A stretch of 20,910 bases of DNA. Origin: Thermoplasmata archaeon. Its GTDB lineage: Archaea > Thermoplasmatota > Thermoplasmata > UBA10834. This document shows positions 8,433-14,812 of the stretch, one piece after another. The translations under genes and the position numbers were made by a program. The DNA lies in assembly GCA_022865445.1 (NCBI GenBank), contig JALHSX010000096.1, positions 1 through 20,910 of the forward strand, written 5' to 3'. The notes beneath the pieces are model-generated. The model ran no database searches. It was not told the DNA's origin and was given only the letters and a program-made list of their open reading frames with translations. How positions within the stretch are numbered: position 1 is the stretch's first letter; every line of letters begins with the position of its first letter.

Positions 8433-8678
8433 CTATGCGGTCGATTCGACCCGCGACTCGCCGGCTTCATCGAGGTTCATCAACTCTCCAAGACTGGGTA
8501 CCTCGATGCCGCTCATGAAATCTTCAATGTTCCGATAGTTCTCGCTCAACTCGTCAGCAAGCTCGGCCTGCATGAGATCGAGCTCTCTCGGATCCAGAGT
8601 TCTCGATATGACCTCCGCTAATGTGATGCCTTCCTTCTCTGCCTGGCCCGCAAGTTCTACTAGGGTCATACCTGCCAT
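8433..8678 (-). CDS. Small acidic hypothetical protein (81 aa)
   Basis: I do not recognise this gene. It encodes 81 residues, strongly acidic, with no membrane segment or signal peptide. It is predicted mostly helical (LVELAGQAEKEGITLAEVIS, then QAELADELSENYRNIEDF). It lies 76 bases downstream of ilvE on the same strand and converges on cheR. It probably has its own promoter: a TATA element (8730-8738) would start RNA near 8708, about 30 bases before the ATG. The Shine-Dalgarno is weak. Good codon structure and a dedicated promoter favour a real gene, but there is no functional clue beyond position. Confidence 0.6.
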   Translation of the reverse strand: MAGMTLVELAGQAEKEGITLAEVISRTLDPRELDLMQAELADELSENYRNIEDFMSGIEVPSLGELMNLDEAGESRVESTA

Positions 8679-8729
8679 TTCTGTCCCATCCCTGCGTATG
8701 ACAATCGTCAGACAGTATGGGGCTCCGTT

Positions 8730-8738
8730 CTATATAAC
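8730..8738 (-). promoter_or_regulatory. TATA box of the small gene at 8678
   Basis: GTTATATAG on the minus strand lies 17 bases after the ilvE stop and about 55 bases before the ATG of the 81-residue gene, within otherwise GC-richer DNA. It predicts RNA start near 8708. Confidence 0.55.
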
Positions 8739-8754
8739 ACTTGTCCAGGCGCGG

Positions 8755-9678
8755 TCACTTGACCGGGTCCAGCCATCTCAGGTACTTCTTGTCCTTCCCC
8801 TTGACTACGTCAATGAACTTTGTCTGGATAGCCTTGGTGACGGGGCCAGGTTTTCCCTCACCAACGCTCCTTCTGTCGACCTCGCGGATGGGCGTGACCT
8901 CAGCGGCTGTCCCCGTGAAGAACAGCTCATCTGCGAGGTAGAGCTCGCTCCTCGCGAAGTTCTGCTCGCGGACATCGTAGCCAAGATCGGCGGCCAGCTC
9001 CATCACGGACTCCCTAGTGATGCCAGGTAGGATTCCAGCATTCAGGGGAGGAGTCAGTATCTTCCCTTTGCGGACGAGGAATATGTTCTCGCCCGAGCCC
9101 TCCGCGACCATGTGCAACTCGTTGAGCATGATTGTCTCATCGAACCCGTTCAGCTTCGCTTCCATCACGGCGAGCGCGCTGTTGAGGTAGTCACCGCACA
9201 CCTTCGCGGTCGCGGGAGCTGATCCGCTCGAGACCCTGTGCCAAGACGAGGTGTGGACTCTGATGCCATTCTTGAGCCCCTCATCACCGAGGTATGCGCC
9301 CATAGGGAACGCGATGATGAAAGTCTCAACGGGGTAGCCCATCGGGTTGACGCCGATCCCGGACACGCCGTAGAACGCGATCGGCCTGATGTAGCATGAG
9401 TCGAGCTTGTTGGCCTTGACCGTGTCCTTGGCAGCCTTGCACAGCTGATCCGCTGTGTACGGAAGCTTCAGGTTGATCGCCTTCGCGGAGGTCAGGAGCC
9501 TCTCCATGTGCTCTTTCAACCTGAACACTGCGGGGCCGTTGACGGTGCTGTAGCACCTGATCCCTTCGAATGCGCCAGTGCCGTAGTGCAGACCGTGAGT
9601 CAGCACGTGGACAGTCGCGTCCTTCCACGGCACGAGGTTTCCATTCTTCCAGATAACCTCAGTCGGCTGGATCTGCAT
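8755..9678 (-). CDS. ilvE: Branched-chain amino acid aminotransferase
   Basis: This fold-type IV PLP enzyme transfers the amino group from glutamate to the 2-oxo acids of Val, Leu and Ile. The 307-residue protein shows HYGTGAFEGIRCY near residues 31-43, the PLP Lys159 in TAKVCGDYLNS, Glu193 in VAEGSGENIF, and GILPGITRESV. These are the classic IlvE signatures and the length is normal. The ATG at 9678 has GAGGAG about 2 bases upstream and follows the FAH-family gene by 22 bases, so it is in the ilv operon. D-amino acid transaminase or 4-amino-4-deoxychorismate lyase are less likely given the operon. Confidence 0.93.
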   Translation of the reverse strand: MQIQPTEVIWKNGNLVPWKDATVHVLTHGLHYGTGAFEGIRCYSTVNGPAVFRLKEHMERLLTSAKAINLKLPYTADQLCKAAKDTVKANKLDSCYIRPIAFYGVSGIGVNPMGYPVETFIIAFPMGAYLGDEGLKNGIRVHTSSWHRVSSGSAPATAKVCGDYLNSALAVMEAKLNGFDETIMLNELHMVAEGSGENIFLVRKGKILTPPLNAGILPGITRESVMELAADLGYDVREQNFARSELYLADELFFTGTAAEVTPIREVDRRSVGEGKPGPVTKAIQTKFIDVVKGKDKKYLRWLDPVK

Positions 9679-9700
9679 CTTCTCCTCATCTCCTGCATGT

Positions 9701-10474
9701 TCATGGCGATTTAACTACTTGGTTTCTCAGGCATCCGACGCTGTCGAGTTCAACCTCAACGACGTCACCATCCTTCATCGGGGATATCCCCGATGGAGTG
9801 CCTGTGGCGATCACATCTCCAGGCTCGAGGGTCATTATCGTTGATATGTATTCCACGAGCGCAGCGTCTCCGAACACCCTATCAGACAAAGGCGAATCCT
9901 GGACGACATTCCCGTTCAGCCTTGTGGTGACGCGGGTCGGAGGGGTTCTGGATATGAATGGCCCGATGGGGGCGAAAGTGTCGAACCCTTTTGCACGAGT
10001 CCAATCGACATCGTTCTTCTGAAGATCCCGCGCCGTCACGTCGTTCAAGCACGTGTACCCGAAGACATGCATGAGACCGTTCTTGGCGTGATGAGCGCGC
10101 TTGCCAATGATGATTGCCGATTCGCCTTCGTAGTCGACTCGCTTCGAAGCTCGCGGAATGATGATGGCGTCACCCGGCCCTATGAGGGCTGACGGCGGTT
10201 TGGAGAAGATCACTGGCACTTTGGGCGTATCCCATTTCATCTCCCTGATGTGGCTCCTGAAGTTCAGGCCGACGCAGATGATCTTTGAAGGCTTGTCAAC
10301 AGGGGCGAGTAACTTCAGGTCTGACAGGATGTGCCTCGAATTCTTAGATCTCGCTCCGTTCTCAATCGCGTCCATCATCGACGATGCCGTCGTCTCGGTG
10401 ACATGGTTGCCGCTAACCTGACCGACGAAGATTCTCTTGCCCTTGGAGAACTTACCAAGCTTTGAGCCAGAACG
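9701..10474 (-). CDS. Fumarylacetoacetate hydrolase (FAH) family enzyme
   Basis: This is a member of the FAH/2-hydroxyhepta-2,4-diene-1,7-dioate isomerase superfamily, which includes acylpyruvate hydrolases and oxaloacetate tautomerases or decarboxylases. The protein of about 257 residues has LNFRSHIREM near 71-80 (His76, Glu79), FSKPPSALIGPGD, and metal ligands Glu117/Glu119 (YEGESA) and Asp146 (NDVTARDLQ). It also has PGDVIATGTPSG near the end. All key residues are present. The start is taken as ATG 10474; a GTG at 10489 is an alternative, while an extension to 10537 would overlap ilvC. It lies between ilvC and ilvE, suggesting a role on 2-oxo acids or their side products, but the substrate is unknown. 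Confidence 0.88.
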   Translation of the reverse strand, partial: RSGSKLGKFSKGKRIFVGQVSGNHVTETTASSMMDAIENGARSKNSRHILSDLKLLAPVDKPSKIICVGLNFRSHIREMKWDTPKVPVIFSKPPSALIGPGDAIIIPRASKRVDYEGESAIIIGKRAHHAKNGLMHVFGYTCLNDVTARDLQKNDVDWTRAKGFDTFAPIGPFISRTPPTRVTTRLNGNVVQDSPLSDRVFGDAALVEYISTIMTLEPGDVIATGTPSGISPMKDGDVVEVELDSVGCLRNQVVKSP

Positions 10475-10505
10475 CATTTCCTCACTCACGGAGCTGTCGG
10501 AAGGA

Positions 10506-11486
10506 TCACTCGAACATCTTCCTGATCCTCTTCCCAACGACCTCTATCTGCGACTTCTTGCCCTCATCTCTCAACTTCGTCAGCCTCGGCATCCCGGCAT
10601 CATGCTCGGCGACCCACTCAGCGGCGAACTTGCCGGACTGTATGTCCTTGAGAATGCCTCTCATGGTCTCCTTGGTTCTGGCGTCGATTATCATGCCTCC
10701 GCGTGTTCTTCCGCCATATTCGGCCGTGTTCGAGACGCCGTCCCACATGCCTTCGATGCCGCCCTTCTGTACAAGGTCGATGATGAGCTTGAGCTCGTGC
10801 AGTACCTCGAAGTACGCGATCTCGGGCTGATATCCTGCCTCCACAAGGACGTCAAAGGAGGTCCTGATGAGCGAGCTCGCGCCGCCGCAGAGGTCCACCT
10901 GCTCGCCGAACAGATCGGTCTCCGTCTCCTCCTTGAACGTGGTCTCGATGACCCCTCTCGAGGTCGCCATCAATCCCTTCGCTATTGCCAGAGCCGTCTT
11001 CTTCGCATTGCCCGAATGGTCCTGGTAGACTGCGATAAGTGCTGGGACTCCGATACCTGCGACGAAAGTCTCTCTGACGAGCGCTCCCGGTCCCTTGGGA
11101 GCGACCATGATAACATCGATGTTCTTAGGTGGGACGATCCTCTCGAAGAGTATGTTGAATCCGTGAGCGAAATCCAGGACCATGCCCTTCCTCAGATGAG
11201 GTGCCACATCCTTGTCATAGACCCCCTTCTGCACCTCGTCTGGTATCAACATCATTACGATGTCAGCGCTCTTCACTGCATCCGGGATGGTCATGATCTT
11301 CATCTTGTCGGCCTTCGCCCTTTTCCAGGTCTCGTCCTTCAGGTTGAGGCCGAGCACCACGTCGACCCCGCTGTCGCGCAGGTTCAGAGACTGTGCCCTG
11401 CCCTGTATCCCGTAGCCTATCACCGCGACTCTCTTGCCCTTGAGCACCTTGATGTCCGCGTCCTTGTTGTAGTATATCCTGGCCAT
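10506..11486 (-). CDS. ilvC: Ketol-acid reductoisomerase, class I
   Basis: IlvC isomerises and reduces acetolactate or acetohydroxybutyrate to the dihydroxyacid. The 326-residue protein is class I. It has a Rossmann domain (VAVIGYGIQGRAQSLNLRDSG near 21-40), catalytic His108 in LDFAHGFN, KGPGALVRETF, metal-binding acidic residues in ETETDLFGEQ, and EIAYFEVLHELKLI. Oddity: the cofactor loop at 46-54 reads GLNLKDETW where NADPH enzymes usually have Arg and Ser (GLRxxSxSW). Asn48 and Asp51 there argue for NADH. The ATG is preceded by GGAGTGTGA 7-8 bases upstream and follows ilvN by 18 bases. Confidence 0.96.
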   Translation of the reverse strand: MARIYYNKDADIKVLKGKRVAVIGYGIQGRAQSLNLRDSGVDVVLGLNLKDETWKRAKADKMKIMTIPDAVKSADIVMMLIPDEVQKGVYDKDVAPHLRKGMVLDFAHGFNILFERIVPPKNIDVIMVAPKGPGALVRETFVAGIGVPALIAVYQDHSGNAKKTALAIAKGLMATSRGVIETTFKEETETDLFGEQVDLCGGASSLIRTSFDVLVEAGYQPEIAYFEVLHELKLIIDLVQKGGIEGMWDGVSNTAEYGGRTRGGMIIDARTKETMRGILKDIQSGKFAAEWVAEHDAGMPRLTKLRDEGKKSQIEVVGKRIRKMFE

Positions 11487-11504
11487 TTCTGTTCACACTC
11501 CTAT

Positions 11505-11867
11505 TCAGATTGCATTCATAGCCTGTATGTACCTCTCCGGCTGGCTCTTCTTGACGATAGCGTCGACCTCATCGACCGACCCTGTGACCCTGCACACTCC
11601 TTCCCTGCTGAACAGCAGGGCGTAGGCCTCGTGCCTCGAGTGGTCGACCAGATCAGCTTCTATGACCTCGTGGAGCGCCCGCATGTGCTCGATCACGCTC
11701 AGGGCTTTCACCTTGTCCTCGATCGAGAGGACGATCCTCGCCCTGTCAGGGACCTCGCACTTGCCGACCACGATGGTCTCGACGTTTATGCGCTTTCTGT
11801 TGAACTCACCCATAACGCGCTGCATCACACCGGGCTGGTCGTAGACCAGCAACATCATGACTTCCAT
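11505..11867 (-). CDS. ilvN: Acetolactate synthase small (regulatory) subunit, shortened
   Basis: This is the regulatory subunit of acetohydroxyacid synthase, which binds Val and activates IlvB. In 120 residues the N-terminal ACT domain covers about 1-72 (VYDQPGVMQRVMGEFNRKRINVETIVVG). The rest matches only part of the usual second domain (ALLFSREGVCRVTGSVDEVDAIVKK). Typical IlvN proteins are about 155-170 residues, so the C-terminal domain is reduced. The ATG directly abuts the ilvB TAG and has GAGGTGTG four bases upstream. No frameshift is evident; the stop is 18 bases from ilvC, so the short form looks native. Confidence 0.88.
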   Translation of the reverse strand: MEVMMLLVYDQPGVMQRVMGEFNRKRINVETIVVGKCEVPDRARIVLSIEDKVKALSVIEHMRALHEVIEADLVDHSRHEAYALLFSREGVCRVTGSVDEVDAIVKKSQPERYIQAMNAI

Positions 11868-13556
11868 CTAACACACCTCGCCTTTCCACTGGCATCTCCC
11901 TTTGATGCAGTCCGAAGTCGACATCCCCGGCGGCGTCATCGGGAGAACATCCTCCTCTGGGTCTATGACGAAATCTATCAGGAACGGCACTTCTGCCCTG
12001 CACCCTCTCTTGATCGCCTCGGCCACCTCCGAGTGCTTCTCTACCCTGACCGCCTCTGCGCCGTAGGCCTCCGCGAGCTTCACGAAATCGGGCGACCCCG
12101 CGGTGAACTGAGTGGCTTTGTACCTGGAACCATAGAACAGCTTCTGCCATTGCTTGACCATCCCAAGCCAGCCGTTGTTCAATAGGCATATCATGATCGG
12201 TATGTCGCTCTCGACGGCCGTGGCGAACTCCTGGGACACCATCTGAAGGCTGCCGTCCCCTGCGATGTCCGCAACGACACAGTTCGGCCGGGCGATCTTG
12301 GCCCCCATTGCAGCAGGGAACCCGAAACCCATTGTCCCAAGCCCGCCCGATGTTATGAACATGCGTTTGCCATAGCACTTGTAGAAGTGCGCGGCCCACA
12401 TCTGATTCTGTCCGACCTCAGTGGTGACGATAGCGTCATCCGGCAGGTTCTTCGAGAGCTCGTGGATGACTTTCTGAGGCTTCAGCGGGTCGGAGTGAAG
12501 GTCGTAGTCGCATGTGCATTGCTTGTTGAGCTCGATGATCCTTGCCTTCCATGTGGCGGCCTTGGTTCTCTTTTGCAGGCCCGCTATCAGAGCGTTCACA
12601 ACGGTCCAGGCATCGCCGACTAGGCCAACCCTGCCATTCACGTTCTTCCCGAACTCAGAAGAGTCGATGTCCACGTGGACGACCTTCGTCTTGGTCCCGA
12701 ACTCGCTCAGTTTGCCCGTGACGCGGTCGCTGAACCTGGTACCGATCGCCAGCAGCACGTCGCAGTTGTTCAGCGCGTAGTTTGCCACCTGCCTTCCGTG
12801 CATGCCGCATACTCCGAGCACGAGCGGATGGTTCTCTGAGACCGAACCCTTCGCCATCAGGGTCGTAACGATCGGCGCCATCAGCATCTCGGCCAGCCGT
12901 ATGATCTCTCCGCCTGCCTGAGACCATGCCACGCCGCCGCCAACCATGATGGTGGGGCGTTCTGCCTTCTCCAGCAGCTTGATCGCGTCGAGCAGCTCGG
13001 ATAGGTTCCTCTTCGGCTTCGGGACTCTCACCTCTTTTGCCATCTGCTCGTCGGTGATCTCCGCGCGGAATATGTCAACTGGGATATCGATGTGGACTGG
13101 CCCGTATCTCCCGGTCGTCGCTATCATGAAGGCCTTCTTCATCGTCTCAGGGAAGACCTTCGGGTCAGTGACCCTGAAGTTGTGCTTCGTGACGGGCATC
13201 ATCAGGCTGAACGAGTCGGCCTCCTGGAAGGCGTCGCCCCCGAGCTTGTCCGTCTCGACCTGACCGGTGATCGCGACCATCGGAGATGAATCCATGAATG
13301 CGGTTGCTACGCCAGTTACGAGATTGGTCGCCCCGGGACCGGAGGTCGCTATGCATACCCCGGGCTTCTTCGACACTCTAGCGAATCCGTCGGCCATGTG
13401 GCCCGCGCACTGCTCGTGCCTTACGAGGATGTGTCTGATGTCCGACTGCACGAGCTCGTCGTAGAAGGGAAGCAGGACTCCGCCTGGAATGCCGAACATC
13501 ACCTGCACGTTCTGCTTCTCGAGCAACTCCACGGCGGCTCTAGCACCTTTCATCAT
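11868..13556 (-). CDS. ilvB: Acetolactate synthase large (catalytic) subunit
   Basis: IlvB is a ThDP-, FAD- and Mg-dependent enzyme that condenses pyruvate with pyruvate or 2-oxobutyrate, the committed step of Val, Leu and Ile synthesis. The 562 residues show the N-terminal ThDP domain with catalytic Glu48 (VRHEQCAGHMADG) and TSGPGATNLVTG. A central FAD/DHS-like domain is at about 190-325. The C-terminal ThDP domain has IAGDGSLQM near 431-439 and LLNNGWLGMVKQWQ near 458-471. Length is normal. GAGGAG lies 7 bases before two adjacent ATGs (13556, 13553), either of which could be used. Expression is probably controlled by the leader at 13694-13574. Confidence 0.96.
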   Translation of the reverse strand: MMKGARAAVELLEKQNVQVMFGIPGGVLLPFYDELVQSDIRHILVRHEQCAGHMADGFARVSKKPGVCIATSGPGATNLVTGVATAFMDSSPMVAITGQVETDKLGGDAFQEADSFSLMMPVTKHNFRVTDPKVFPETMKKAFMIATTGRYGPVHIDIPVDIFRAEITDEQMAKEVRVPKPKRNLSELLDAIKLLEKAERPTIMVGGGVAWSQAGGEIIRLAEMLMAPIVTTLMAKGSVSENHPLVLGVCGMHGRQVANYALNNCDVLLAIGTRFSDRVTGKLSEFGTKTKVVHVDIDSSEFGKNVNGRVGLVGDAWTVVNALIAGLQKRTKAATWKARIIELNKQCTCDYDLHSDPLKPQKVIHELSKNLPDDAIVTTEVGQNQMWAAHFYKCYGKRMFITSGGLGTMGFGFPAAMGAKIARPNCVVADIAGDGSLQMVSQEFATAVESDIPIMICLLNNGWLGMVKQWQKLFYGSRYKATQFTAGSPDFVKLAEAYGAEAVRVEKHSEVAEAIKRGCRAEVPFLIDFVIDPEEDVLPMTPPGMSTSDCIKGRCQWKGEVC

Positions 13557-13573
13557 CTACACACTCCTCAATC

Positions 13574-13616
13574 CGCCCGCACAGACACAACCAAGGTTGG
13601 ACGTCCGTCACGGGCG
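13574..13616 (-). promoter_or_regulatory. Leader hairpin before ilvB (attenuator-like)
   Basis: The minus-strand RNA can fold into one long hairpin. CGCCCG (13616-13611) pairs with CGGGCG (13579-13574). ACGGAC (13608-13603) pairs with GTCTGT (13586-13581), with one G-U pair. CAAC (13599-13596) pairs with GTTG (13591-13588) across a CUUG tetraloop. It starts in the last two sense codons of the leader peptide and ends 4 bases before the ilvB Shine-Dalgarno. It has no following T-run, so it looks like a translational rather than a transcription-terminating element. Confidence 0.65.
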
Positions 13617-13694
13617 CAAGATCCGCAGGTCGACAAGGACCCCTAGAACGACGAGAATTGGCACCAAACCACCTTGTCCAGCAGAATCTTGCAT
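13608..13694 (-). CDS. Putative branched-chain-rich leader peptide of the ilv operon (28 aa)
   Basis: This short ORF starts at ATG 13694, has 28 codons, and ends in TGA 52 bases before ilvB. It holds 6 Leu, 5 Val and 2 Ile, of which 12 fall within codons 10-25 (for example I-L-V-V-L-G-V-L-V). The Leu codons used are TTG, CTC, CTA, CTT and CTG, so almost every Leu tRNA is sampled. The TATA box centred about 28 bases upstream makes the mRNA nearly leaderless, which would allow translation without a Shine-Dalgarno. Placement before ilvBN matches bacterial ivbL/ilvL leader peptides. The main alternative is a tiny hydrophobic membrane protein, or chance. Confidence 0.62.
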   Translation of the reverse strand: MQDSAGQGGLVPILVVLGVLVDLRILRP

Positions 13695-13718
13695 CGGAGT
13701 TCGCAATATCCCCGCTCG

Positions 13719-13726
13719 TATTAAAA
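13719..13726 (-). promoter_or_regulatory. TATA box of the ilv operon
   Basis: TTTTAATA on the minus strand is centred 28 bases before the leader-peptide ATG (13694), predicting RNA start at or within a few bases of that ATG. It is the best AT-rich match in the 237-base gap before ilvB. Confidence 0.6.
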
Positions 13727-13757
13727 TCTTGGCCGCGATGAACCAGCCATGCATATG

Positions 13758-13767
13758 TATGCGCATA
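13758..13767. promoter_or_regulatory. Palindrome upstream of the ilv TATA box, possible regulator site
   Basis: TATGCGCATA is a perfect 10-bp palindrome about 32 bases upstream of the ilv TATA box. It is flanked by further symmetric tetramers and hexamers (CATATG, ATGCAT). Archaeal activators of the Lrp type often bind at this distance. This is inference from position and symmetry only. Confidence 0.3.
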
Positions 13768-13793
13768 AATGTACAATGCAGGTGGCCAACGGA

Positions 13794-14738
13794 CTATACG
13801 AAATGGGCGCGGCCAGTAAGGACTGCGACGAAGACATGGTTCCTCGAATCCAGTTTGGTGATGCCCCAAGCAGCACCGGCTGAAGCAGGGAGGACGTCGA
13901 GCCCTTCCTCTTGTTTGATGATCTCCGCCGCTTTGATGAGGTCTTCATCGGGGACCTCGACACCCGTCCCGTTCGATTCGAGCATTGCACCCAATGCCTC
14001 ATCCCCGTCCGCCAAGAAGTTGCCGCACAGCGGTTCGTTGACCTCCGTGACCGTCAGGTTGGGAACATCCAACTTCTCCTTCAGACCGTTCGCGATACCA
14101 TGCACCGCTGAGTTGTTGTTGGAGACTCCGAGCATCCTGGGCTTCATCCCCATCGACCTGAAGCCATGCCATATGCCTCCGATGAGCGAGCCGTTTCCGA
14201 CAGGGACCGAGACCCAGTCCGGCTGCCTGCCGAGCGATTGTGCGATCTCCTTCGCGATAAACGTATAGGCGTACAGGCCGATGTCTCGATTGCCGCCTCC
14301 AGGATTCGCGTCGTACCACTTGTTCGCCACAGCGTCCGCAGCTGACTTGTGCAATGCAGCCTCATAGTCGCCAGAGACGCTCACGACCTTGCTGCCCCAT
14401 CGCTCGATCTCCGCGCGTCTCGGCGCGGCGAAATCCGCTGGGATGTAGATGTATGCGCGCATGTTCAGCTTGTCGGCGACGTATGCCAGTGCAGCGCCAT
14501 AGTTGCCGCAGCTTACCGCTGTCACAGCTTTCATTCCCTTTGCGCGCGCATCTAGCATTTGAAGGAGCGCTACCCTGTCCTTATGCGTGCCGGATGGGTT
14601 CTCCCCCTCGAGCTTCACGTGAAGCCTTCTGATGCCGAGCCTCTTCTCGAGCTTTTGCGCCCGGGTCAGAGAAGTGCCCCCTATCCTGAGGGCCTTCATC
14701 TGCGATTCGAACTCCCTTATGAGTTCCAGGGGAATCAA
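13794..14738 (-). CDS. Threonine-synthase-like PLP enzyme
   Basis: This is a fold-type II PLP enzyme related to threonine synthase and threonine dehydratase. In about 314 residues it shows GENPSGTHKDR with the PLP lysine (about Lys53), SCGNYGAALA binding the cofactor phosphate/substrate region, VPVGNGSLIGG and a C-terminal LPASAGAAWG. It is shorter than most threonine synthases (350-400 or more), so its substrate is uncertain; cysteate synthase or a dehydratase are alternatives. I choose TTG 14738 because GAGGTGG lies about 3 bases before it; an in-frame TTG at 14762 has no such signal. It follows the MttB-like gene by 74 bases and is probably cotranscribed. Confidence 0.8.
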   Translation of the reverse strand: MIPLELIREFESQMKALRIGGTSLTRAQKLEKRLGIRRLHVKLEGENPSGTHKDRVALLQMLDARAKGMKAVTAVSCGNYGAALAYVADKLNMRAYIYIPADFAAPRRAEIERWGSKVVSVSGDYEAALHKSAADAVANKWYDANPGGGNRDIGLYAYTFIAKEIAQSLGRQPDWVSVPVGNGSLIGGIWHGFRSMGMKPRMLGVSNNNSAVHGIANGLKEKLDVPNLTVTEVNEPLCGNFLADGDEALGAMLESNGTGVEVPDEDLIKAAEIIKQEEGLDVLPASAGAAWGITKLDSRNHVFVAVLTGRAHFV

Positions 14739-14768
14739 GGTCCACCTCTGTGTTCGAAGCAACTAGCC

Positions 14769-14788
14769 GCAGGCACTGACGTGCCTGC
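14769..14788 (-). repeat. GC-rich hairpin between the MttB-like and PLP-enzyme genes
   Basis: GCAGGCAC, four-base loop, GTGCCTGC forms a perfect 8-bp stem. It lies 24 bases after the MttB-like stop and 30 bases before the chosen TTG start of the PLP enzyme. It could be an RNA processing or stability element that sets different levels for the two genes. No T-run follows, so a terminator is unlikely. Confidence 0.55.
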
Positions 14789-14812
14789 CGATGCCATGTT
14801 ATCTAGCTATGT

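Noticed and set aside
8433..8678. Resemblance of LDPRELDLM in the 81-residue protein to fumarase/aspartase C-terminal tails
   Set aside because: Only a few residues match, there is no upstream remnant of such an enzyme, and the rest of the sequence differs.
10437..12185. 582-codon open frame on the plus strand opposite ilvC, ilvN and ilvB
   Set aside because: It lies antisense to three clearly conserved genes and has His/Asp/Leu-rich composition typical of a shadow frame; no motifs.
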